A program made the translations under genes and the position numbers. Of a stretch of 20,000 nucleotides of DNA, positions 11,544 through 20,000 are shown piece by piece (position 1 is the first letter of the stretch; each line of letters starts with the position of its first letter). The notes beneath the pieces were generated by a model. It was not told the DNA's origin. It searched no databases and was given only the letters and a program-made list of their open reading frames with translations. This DNA comes from Halisarca cf. caerulea (Eukaryota; Porifera; Demospongiae; Chondrillida; Halisarcidae). The DNA is taken from positions 965,701 through 985,700 of the forward strand of contig CAUJGJ010000189.1 in the NCBI GenBank assembly GCA_963170055.1, written 5' to 3'.

Positions 11544-13129
11544 GAGTGAAACCTGTATATAACAACCACTTAAGGGACCATGTAAGTGATCATGGTCTCT
11601 ATAGACAGGTGGTCCTTATGTAGAGGTGCAGTAGTATTGTGTTAGCGGTTTCCGAACCAACCTGTAGTGGTCTCTATAGACAGGTGGTCCTTCTAGCCTG
11701 TAGTGGTCTCTATAGACAGGTGGTCCTTCTAGCCTGTAGTGGTCTCTATAGACAGGTGGTCCTTCTAGCCTGTAGTGGTCTCTATAGACAGGTGGTCCTT
11801 CTAGCCTGTAGTGGTCTCTATAGACAGGTGGTCCTTCTAGCCTGTAGTGGTCTCTATAGACAGGTGGTCCTTCTAGCCTGTAGTGGTCTCTATAGACAGG
11901 TGGTCCTTCTAGCCTGTAGTGGTCTCTATAGACAGGTGGTCCTTCTAGCCTGTAGTGGTCTCTATAGACAGGTGGTCCTTCTAGCCTGTAGTGGTCACTA
12001 TAGACAGGTGGTCCTTCTAGCCTGTAGTGGTCTCTATAGACAGGTGGTCCTTCTAGCCTGTAGTGGTCTCTATAGACAGGTGGTCCTTCTAGCCTGTAGT
12101 GGTCTCTATAGACAGGTGGTCCTTCTAGCCTGTAGTGGTCTCTATAGACAGGTGGTCCTTCTAGCCTGTAGTGGTCTCTATAGACAGGTGGTCCTTCTAG
12201 CCTGTAGTGGTCTCTATAGACAGGTGGTCCTTCTAGCCTGTAGTGGTCTCTATAGACAGGTGGTCCTTCTAGCCTGTAGTGGTCTCTATAGACAGGTGGT
12301 CCTTCTAGCCTGTAGTGGTCTCTATAGACAGGTGGTCCTTCTAGCCTGTAGTGGTCTCTATAGACAGGTGGTCCTTCTAGCCTGTAGTGGTCTCTATAGA
12401 CAGGTGGTCCTTCTAGCCTGTAGTGGTCTCTATAGACAGGTGGTCCTTCTAGCCTGTAGTGGTCTCTATAGACAGGTGGTCCTTCTAGCCTGTAGTGGTC
12501 TCTATAGACAGGTGGTCCTTCTAGCCTGTAGTGGTCTCTATAGACAGGTGGTCCTTCTAGCCTGTAGTGGTCTCTATAGACAGGTGGTCCTTCTAGCCTG
12601 TAGTGGTCACTATAGACAGGTGGTCCTTCTAGCCTGTAGTGGTCTCTATAGACAGGTGGTCCTTCTAGCCTGTAGTGGTCTCTATAGACAGGTGGTCCTT
12701 CTAGCCTGTAGTGGTCTCTATAGACAGGTGGTCCTTCTAGCCTGTAGTGGTCACTATAGACAGGTGGTCCTTCTAGCCTGTAGTGGTCTCTATAGACAGG
12801 TGGTCCTTCTAGCCTGTAGTGGTCTCTATAGACAGGTGGTCCTTCTAGCCTGTAGTGGTCACTATAGACAGGTGGTCCTTCTAGCCTGTAGTGGTCTCTA
12901 TAGACAGGTGGTCCTTCTAGCCTGTAGTGGTCTCTATAGACAGGTGGTCCTTCTAGCCTGTAGTGGTCACTATAGACAGGTGGTCCTTCTAGCCTGTAGT
13001 GGTCTCTATAGACAGGTGGTCCTTCTAGCCTGTAGTGGTCTCTATAGACAGGTGGTCCTTCTAGCCTGTAGTGGTCACTATAGACAGGTGGTCCTTCTAT
13101 ACAAGTGGTCCTTAAGACCGGTTTCGCTG
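11544..13129. mobile_element. TA-flanked inverted-end element filled with satellite
   Basis: The left end GAGTGAAACCTGTATATAAC, continuing with AACCACTTAAGGGACCA, is mirrored on the right, whose reverse complement is CAGCGAAACCGGTCTTAAGG then ACCACTTGTATAG. TA borders both sides (11542-11543, 13130-13131). Imperfect ends flank 40 copies of a 36-bp unit, which itself carries the GGACCACCTGTCTATA motif related to the ends. Most likely a MITE whose internal repeat expanded. The copy of the CAGTGAAAC head at base 8 suggests more members. Confidence 0.65.
11665..13104. repeat. 36-bp satellite, 40 near-identical tandem units
   Basis: Units start TAGTGGTCTCTATAGACAGG and continue TGGTCCTTCTAGCCTG. 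By eye the only variant is TCTCTA to TCACTA, in units 10, 27, 31, 34, 37 and 40. The unit divides into a 17-bp and a 19-bp half that both begin ACCAC on the minus strand. Since 36 is divisible by 3 and the unit has no stop in one frame per strand, 497- and 522-codon frames run through on both strands. These are not considered genes. Confidence 0.97.
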
Positions 13130-13318
13130 TAGTCATATATACATACATGAATTGTACACCTGATCCAGTGTAGACTAAACACACTCAAAGTATATCATGT
13201 CTCTGGATATTGTACTGTTAAAAATGGAAAATGGAAGTATAGGTGCATAGAGCAGCACTTATATGAAATCGTGTATGTCACATAAACTTGATCTTCTGCA
13301 CTTTCATACTTATCTTAT

Positions 13319-14085
<767 letters not shown>

Positions 14086-14140
<55 letters not shown>

Positions 14141-14150
14141 ACACACATGC

Positions 14151-14216
<66 letters not shown>
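14086..14216. repeat. (CA)n microsatellite just after copy B stop
   Basis: About 130 bp of CA with short breaks (ATACAC, ATGCACACGC), ending only 10 bases from the stop codon. It would therefore be in the 3' untranslated region as (TG)n. A shorter array occupies the same place in copy C (19171-19200), so it predates the B/C duplication. Confidence 0.93.
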
Positions 14217-14219
<3 letters not shown>

Positions 14220-14225
14220 CTATAT

Positions 14226-16746
14226 TTAGTCCATTTCATCGTATATCTGTTCATATGGCTCAAGCTCAATGTTCTGTTTGTTTGGTTGTCTGTTAGCTGG
14301 TGCAGTCCTAGTGCTCCGTGGGGCAGTGTTAGTACTCCGTGGGGCGATGTACTGGTTAGTCCTGGCCTCCACAGCACCTGTAGTGGATTTAGACATTTTC
14401 CTGTGAGCAATGAAGATATAAATACATATAGACACTCGCCGACTGCATGCTTGTACTAATGCATGAACTATCTTAAGGCATACGTGATTGTAAAATTGCA
14501 TGTATGATTTTGTATTTGGCATGGCCATGGTGCTCATGTACAGCATTGCTTTTAGTATAATATTATCATTGTTAGAAATAAGGAGCAAGTGTTGGATGGA
14601 CAAATGGCCTAGCATCATTATTTTGGGTAAAGACAATTTCAGATTTTCTACAACATATATTTGGAGAAGTACACATGTGCCACAGTAGATGTGCATCAAC
14701 AAATAATGAAAGCATAAGTGGACATTCTCAGTACAAATGACTTGCAATTGGTATCATCACTGTGTGTGTGTGTATGTGTGAAATGAACATGAGGTAGTGC
14801 TCAGCCAAATGTCTGACCCAAACCTTTTTGGGTCGGACAAAATGCCAAAATGGTCGGACAATGTCTGAATGCTGATCATTATTTTTAACAGAAAGGATGT
14901 TATGTGTAGCTGTAACAAGAACTAACCTTTGTGGGTGCTTCATGGCCAGAATGTAGGCAACCAGTCCGAGAGCTAGAATGAAGAACATAGCTGCACATAC
15001 AGAGGCCACAATGACTGTTGTGTTGTCAGTTTTTTGTGTGGTTTGGCTACTCTCCACAGCTCTAGCTATACCCGCAGTACTTTGAGTAGGTGTGTTGACA
15101 GAACAAAATGGAGCATTTGTGTATGGCACAGTAACACCACACGGTCCTGCCTCAACTGTGTATTTGACCCCATATACTATTATAGTATTGTTGTTAGCAT
15201 CATGTATCCAGTTGCTGAGAGCGCTAACTAGTGTGGAAGGACTCTTTGTGGTATCTGTTGAACGTATGTATCCGCGCATGGTAGCATGACGTGAGGATGA
15301 GCATGTCAAGTATTCTGCAAACACGGAGAAACTTGAGATGAAGTCGTATGTACATTTGCAGTATATTCGGAGGGCTCTGTAGACCTGGTCTCCAATATGA
15401 CCTGCAATTCCAGTTGACTGTTCCTGGGGAATAAAAAAAATTCATTTCAGACTACAATATTATGGAGTACGGTAGTACTCCATATGTAGGATTGACACGG
15501 AAAAAACATGGCCGCCATACATTAGCGCAAATTTTGTTTTCGTCTGAAAACTAACGATGCAGTACAGTTAGTAACATTTAAAAGTGATATTGGTACCTTT
15601 TGACACACTAGCTATAAGATGAAGTAGTTAAAACCCTTCGTAGGCCAATTTCTTTAAAGAACTTTGCAATTTTAGACGAAAATGTATGGCTACGCAACAC
15701 CAGTACCATTTTAAGATTCTTCTTCTTCTTCTTCTTATTCTTCTCGTCGTTTTTTCGAACTGGGCTACAGGTCGCCACGAAGGGTCCAGAGGTCTCATCT
15801 TTCGCCAGTGAGCTTCGATTGTTAGCGCGAAGTGCCTTTTGTAGGTTTTGAAGCAATACCTACACTTCTAAAGCGAGAAAAAATTTAAAAGGCAAATCCC
15901 ATACATTCGCCGGATCAGCCATTTTCGGATCGGCGAAATGGCTACGCGAGACTAGACATACGCGTACGTGCACAAGGTCTGCACTTCGATGATCGTCGAC
16001 TTCAGCGCTCTTTTCGTTCGATCATTTGTTTCTAGATGGGTACATTGATATTAGTCAGGTAACTGCATAGATTTCTAGTTTCGCTATCTTACAAGATTTG
16101 ATCGTGTTCCTTCTCAACTGCAGTGGAAACCTATTCAAGCAACCGTTTCACTATAAAAGGAAAAACCGCACGAACAAGGGTGTATAAAAACCATTTAAAA
16201 ATGGTGCAAGGATGTAGGATTGACACAGGATCGTGCAAAAAGCCATTATCAAAAAAGGATTCTCCAAAAACACTTGGAACAAGGTTAAGTTGCAAAACCG
16301 GTACAGGGCTAGGTGGGCAAAGGGCAAGACAGGCATAGGGCTAGACGAGCATAGGGCTACACATACATGAGGCTAGATGGGCATAGGGCTAGACAGAGTT
16401 TAATTGGACTGAGTGTACACTGTGCAAATTCCTACATCCCGCAGCACATATGTACTGTATAATGTGCTGCACATGCGGGATGTAGGAATTTGCACAGTGT
16501 ACACTCAGTCCAATTAAACTCTGTCTAGCCCTATGCCCATCTAGCCTCATGTATGTGTAGCCCTATGCTCGTCTAGCCCTATGCCTATCTTGCCCTTTGC
16601 CCACCTAGCCCTGTACCGGTTTTGCAACTTAACCTTGTTCCAAGTGTTTTTGGAGAATCCTTAATATATTGTAGTCTGAAATTTTATGGTGTAGCCAATT
16701 ATTGTACCTTCTATTGATACTGAATGCTACATTAGCTTGTTGATTG

Positions 16747-16799
<53 letters not shown>

Positions 16800-17895
16800 A
16801 TATTACATAGATAGATAGATAGATGGATAGATAGATAGATAGATATAGATATATGTATATATATATACCATACATGTATGTGTACCTGTTATATATCTTT
16901 AACCATAAAGTACAGTTAATTATAGTTGAAAGCCAACAGTTACTGTTTCAATGTGGCATTGGAACTAGCTGCTTTCATTGATGAATTTCTATTACCAGAG
17001 TACCTTAAAGTATATAGCCTATATTTAATTCTTACCACATGCATTCCTTGTTAGTCCAGAGAATTAGTATATATATTGACATAATATTACAATTAAATTT
17101 TACGTAATATGCTGAATTTAATGAGGTATCTGAGATTCAATTCTCTCCACTTACAGTAAACTGGTGACATGTTTGTCCATCCCATAGCTTAATGTTCAGT
17201 TCTATAGCGGCCAGTGCACCTGCAAATACATGAGAATGTTGTTAATTCAAATATGCACAATATAGCAGGTACATATCGTACAGTATAATTTGATACAATA
17301 CTGCTACAGTAGTCTGGCCTGCTATGACTGTCCCATGTACACCCAATGCTTCCCTCCTCCCTATCAGTGCGTACAAGGGGCAGTTGTAGTAGGTCAGACT
17401 AGAAATACTGTCCATAATTTTGAATTATTGGGAACTCACCCAGCTCTGTGTAAATTTGCTCTGTGTACAGGTAGGTTGGTGTTGAGGTTGTATGTACTTG
17501 TAACCACATAATGTACTGACTATAGCTGCCGAAGCTAGTGATGGGGAGTGTATAGGTGAATGTTTCTCCACCACCTATTTGTACAGCTGTGCCGAACGAA
17601 TAAGCAGTAGTGTAGCCGTACGAGCTGGCCCCAGGATATGACGCTCTGTAGTATATCCTGTATTGGCTAACATAGCTGTGGTAGGCACTCTCAAGGTCCC
17701 AAGAGAACGTCACGTGAGTTCTGTTGACTGAGGCAATGTGGAAATTTCTGACCAATCCATCAGCTACACCTGCAGAACAGGAATCATAACACAAGAATAA
17801 ATGCACATGCACATGCATGCACATTAATATAGCGTACCATGCAGTATTTGCATATTTATACATAAATGCACGTACACATGTATGTATGTATGTAT

Positions 17896-17993
<98 letters not shown>

Positions 17994-18052
17994 TTCACTG
18001 ATCCTGCTAGTAGTAGAAGGACTAACACCGTCATGGTCACACTTCTCATCAT
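14226..18052 (-). CDS. Receptor copy B: complete FN3 single-pass membrane receptor
   Basis: Five inferred exons: 18052-17992, 17769-17440, 17219-17155, 15423-14927 and 14400-14226, all GT-AG, intron phases 1, 1, 0, 2, giving 375 residues and a TAA stop. Residues 1-20 are a signal peptide (core [15 protein letters not shown]). Residues 22-130 are a fibronectin-III-like domain: sequon N36-R-T, VTFSW44, YRIYYR and YIMWLQV. Residues 131-260 hold IKLWDGQTC and six cysteines shared with copy A (148, 174, 176, 193, 247, 259); the fold is unassigned but the segment around [11 protein letters not shown] could be SEA-like. An NTT sequon sits beside the transmembrane helix at 289-311. The tail (312-375) has an APRST-type repeat and ends [10 protein letters not shown], with Y367 in an SH2-type YEQI and Y371 in a YxxM motif. 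The start is the first of two adjacent ATGs; the second would lose one residue. A plausible surface signalling receptor; ligand unknown. Confidence 0.87.
14811..14838. repeat. Small hairpin in intron 4 of copy B
   Basis: GTCTGACCCAAA and TTTGGGTCGGAC pair 11 of 12 around a CCTT loop. It lies within the roughly 320 bases that copy B's intron 4 has beyond that of copy C (526 against 206). It may mark the inserted sequence. Confidence 0.45.
15716..15746. repeat. (TTC)n short microsatellite
   Basis: Six or so TTC repeats with one TTA break. It gives the Lys run in the minus-strand open frame across it. Confidence 0.8.
16255..16662. repeat. Near-perfect 408-bp palindrome, 189-bp arms
   Basis: The left arm 16255-16443 and right arm 16474-16662 are reverse complements with one mismatch noticed by eye (GGCAAGACAGG against GGCAAGATAGG). 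The 30-bp centre holds a second, offset inverted pair, GCAGCACAT at 16441-16449 and ATGTGCTGC at 16462-16470. Each arm contains a 16-17-bp tandem motif (CATAGGGCTAGACGAG and variants). It lies in intron 3 of copy B, where its transcript would fold into a long double-stranded hairpin. Confidence 0.92.
16748..16868. repeat. (AT)n and (GATA)n microsatellites
   Basis: About 50 bp of AT repeats followed by AGAT tetranucleotides (about 16807-16847) and AT again. Intronic, between exons 4 and 3 of copy B. Confidence 0.92.
17898..17991. repeat. (CA)n array forming the exon 1 splice donor of copy B
   Basis: About 47 pure CA units, read as (GT)n on the gene strand. The exon 1 donor AAAG/GTGTGT is the first GT of the array, so the 5' splice site is embedded in the microsatellite. 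Confidence 0.95.
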
Positions 18053-18243
18053 ACTGGAGGGGGTGAAGGTTGAGAAAATAGTGCTGTATTAACCTGAAAG
18101 CCCCATTTTGAATGTACTATAATTGTATATTTTGTATTATTATGATATCCTAGGTCTTCGATCATCTAGTTTGTATATAATGGAGGACTATACTATACGT
18201 ACACCAGGTCCTTTAAGTAGTACCCCGTAAACACTCACCAAGG

Positions 18244-18411
18244 TTAATGAAACAGTGCACTCTTTGATTCAATGGATACTGTACACACCGAGAAACGAGT
18301 ATTCCTTGTATACACTGTTAGCTCTCCAGTAGCTGGACTATACGTACCTTTTATAACAGCAATTTCAGACACTTTGCTGTGTATATGTAACAGCTTGCTA
18401 AGTATCTCTCT
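18244..18411 (-). pseudogene. Orphan open segment, possible coding relic
   Basis: On the minus strand an acceptor-like CCCTATAG is followed at 18411 by 55 open codons to a TAA at 18244, with protein-like content (VSEIAVIKGTYSPATGELTV). It lies downstream of, and on the same strand as, the reverse-transcriptase fragment at 18727-18952. It could belong to the same dead retroelement, or be chance. Family not recognised. Confidence 0.2.
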
Positions 18412-18532
18412 CTATAGGGCTTCTTATAATGGCTTACCTCTCTGCAAGAGTACTTTCATGTAATTAGCTGTACATGTGTCTATAGTAAATCACTATGGGT
18501 TTCCTTATTGATAGTATACTAACTTCATACGC

Positions 18533-18593
18533 ATGCACACACACACACACACATACACATACACACACATGCACACGCACATACACACACACA

Positions 18594-18643
<50 letters not shown>

Positions 18644-18667
18644 CATGCACGCATGCACATACACCCA

Positions 18668-18726
<59 letters not shown>
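18533..18726. repeat. (CA)n microsatellite, compound
   Basis: About 194 bp of CA with breaks (ATGCACACGCAC, ATGTACATGCACGCATGC, ACACCCACACCC). It truncates the 3' side of the reverse-transcriptase fragment. Confidence 0.93.
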
Positions 18727-18728
<2 letters not shown>

Positions 18729-18952
18729 CATGGCTAGCACGGCTAGCATACTTAGCTACAAGTCTCCTCAGGGTACCCCCACTGCTATAGGTCCGACTGC
18801 ACCATCACTTTTGTTAAGAGCTATGAGAGAGGCCCTGAAGAAATATGGTCTGGCCGCCTGTAGAACTTCACCACCAAGGATCAAGTTGATAAATCTAGTG
18901 AGAGATTCAACTAAAATGCCAGCTCCAATATATGCCAGATCTGCATGAAATC
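18727..18952 (-). pseudogene. Reverse-transcriptase fragment, frameshifted
   Basis: The minus-strand translation begins ADLAYIGAGILVESLTRF and contains [20 protein letters not shown] then GPIAVGV. This matches the early fingers-region block PYFF-G-LIALKK-DGG-RPIAVG recalled from many invertebrate non-LTR retrotransposon reverse transcriptases. Directly after GVP the frame meets a TGA; a one-base shift restores RRLVAKYAS, the usual continuation, so there is a single-base lesion. The upstream side also stops at once (TGA) and the downstream side ends in a CA array, so only about 70 residues survive, without the catalytic aspartates. The plus-strand 72-codon frame over the same bases is a shadow. 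Confidence 0.72.
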
Positions 18953-19170
18953 AAATACTTTAGGTGTTGTGTGATTTCATGAAAAAGGCATCATTTTGTT
19001 ATAAGTGACGTTGAGCATCACTATGCTGTATTTGAAAGATCGAGACTTGTGATAAAACCTTTAATAAGCAATCGTTATTACTCACACTATAGTATGCATG
19101 TCATTTGATCAAAAATTTAATTTGTTTGTATGTTGAATACACACTTCCATGTTTATAGGTCATACAAACA

Positions 19171-19200
19171 ATACACACACACACACACACACACACACAC
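19171..19200. repeat. (CA)n microsatellite after copy C stop
   Basis: A short (about 15 units) counterpart of the 14086-14216 array, at the same place relative to the stop codon. Confidence 0.9.
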
Positions 19201-19215
19201 TATAATAGTGATATT

Positions 19216-20000
19216 TTAGTTCATTTCATCGTAAATCTGTTCATATGGTTCAAGCTCAATGTTCTGTTTGTTTGGTTGTCTGTTAGCTGGTGCAGTCCTA
19301 GTGCTCCGTGGAGCAGTGTTAGTGCTCTGTGGGGCAATGTACTGGTTAGTCCTGGCCTCCACAGCACCTGTAGTGGGTTTATACATTTTCCTGTGAGCAA
19401 ATAAAGATAATATATATACATATAGACACTCCCTGAGTGTCTGTGTGTGTTGCTTGTAATTGCATGCATGCTTCTGACTGAGTGCATTTGACTTAATGCT
19501 CATGTACTGGTACTTGTTTTCAGTTTACTGTATGATTGTATTGTCTATAATTATGTAACAGAAAGAATGTTATGTGTAGCTGTAGCCAGAACTAACCTTT
19601 GTGGGTGCTTCATGGCCAGAATGTAGGCAACCAGTCCGAGAGCTAGTATGAAGAACATAGCTGCAAACACAGAGGCCACAATGACTGCAGAGTTGTCAGT
19701 TTTTTGTGTGGTTTGGTTACTCTCCACAGCACTAGCTATACCCGCAGTACTTTGAGTAGGTGTGTTGGCAGAACAAAATGGAGCATTTGTGTATGGCACA
19801 GTAACACCACACGGTCCTGCCTCAACTGTGTATTTGACCCCATACACTATTATAGTATTGTTGTTGGCATCATGTACCCAGTTGCTGAGAGCGCTAACTA
19901 GTGTGGAGGGACTCTTCGTGGCATCTGTTGAACGTATGTACCCGCGCATGGTAACATGACTTGGGGATGAGCATGTCAAGTATTCTGCAAACACAGATAA
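19216..20000 (-). CDS. Receptor copy C: 3' part, 5' end outside window
   Basis: Exon 5 (19390-19216) and most of exon 4 (beyond 20000 to 19597), with the same phase-2 intron between them (206 bp). The product matches copy B at about 92 percent of residues through the cysteine region, transmembrane helix and tail. It keeps the juxtamembrane cysteines in the visible part and the terminal [10 protein letters not shown]. Differences include Cys to Phe in the transmembrane helix, Ser to Tyr near the start of the tail (KMYKPTTG) and a final Asn for Asp. The signal peptide, FN3 exon and exon 3 should lie to the right of the window. No frameshift or stop is seen, so it looks functional. Confidence 0.85.

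Larger units (their letters stand above)
15444..16682. mobile_element. Inverted-end nested insertion in intron 3 of copy B
   Basis: ATTTCAGACTACAATAT at 15444-15460 is repeated exactly in reverse complement at 16666-16682. Just inside the left end is a palindrome (ATGGAGTAC, GGTA, GTACTCCAT; 15462-15483). The right third is the long palindrome at 16255-16662. The interior includes a TTC-rich run (15716-15746) and a minus-strand open frame (15608-15856, motif [20 protein letters not shown]) of unknown nature. No clear target duplication, so the composite could be one element or nested events. Confidence 0.45.

Noticed and set aside
11616..13184. Long open frames on both strands (522 codons minus, 497 codons plus)
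   Set aside because: They follow from a stop-free 36-bp tandem unit divisible by three. The protein would be a pure 12-residue repeat without signal peptide or known domain, and both strands are open equally.
14226..14747. 173-codon minus-strand frame containing the copy B tail
   Set aside because: Its N-terminal part is intron 4 read-through; only 14400-14226 is supported as exon by the acceptor and by copy C.
18730..18948. 72-codon plus-strand frame with natural-looking composition
   Set aside because: The minus strand of the same bases matches reverse-transcriptase motifs, including continuation after a frameshift, which explains the composition better.

Overview
This is eukaryotic, almost certainly animal DNA: spliced genes with GT-AG introns, long (CA)n microsatellites, minisatellites and several non-autonomous DNA transposons with TA target sites. 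The only confident genes are three tandem copies, all on the minus strand, of a small single-pass membrane receptor. A secreted fibronectin-III module plus a cysteine-bearing juxtamembrane module in clustered copies, with compact introns, suggests a demosponge. That is inference from gene style, not a database match.

Layout, left to right. 1-3460: receptor copy A (exons 1-4 present; the cytoplasmic-tail exon should lie off the left edge). A 17-bp minisatellite, a terminal-inverted-repeat element and a CA array sit in its introns. 3461-14085: about 10.6 kb with no recognisable host gene. It holds a 634-bp element with perfect 39-bp inverted ends (5296-5929), a 29-bp-arm hairpin (6204-6267), a 60-bp tandem array (6940-7730) built on a GGGGTCCCC motif also scattered nearby, a 33-bp minisatellite (8543-8700), a pogo/Tigger-like element with a decayed ORF (10641-11261) and a TA-flanked element swollen by 40 copies of a 36-bp satellite (11544-13129). 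13319-18052: receptor copy B, complete in five exons. Its third intron carries a nested repeat with a 189-bp-arm palindrome, and its first intron starts inside a (GT)n array. 18053-19215: spacer with CA arrays and a broken reverse-transcriptase fragment. 19216-20000: the 3' part of receptor copy C, running off the right edge.

The receptor has a signal peptide, one FN3 domain (on its own exon between phase-1 introns), a six-cysteine region, a transmembrane helix and a tail ending in a double tyrosine motif (YEQIYDEM). B and C are nearly identical and share flanking CA arrays, so they arose by recent duplication; A is an older paralogue. The architecture fits a cell-surface receptor that could signal through tyrosine phosphorylation. 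Ligand and role cannot be read from the sequence.
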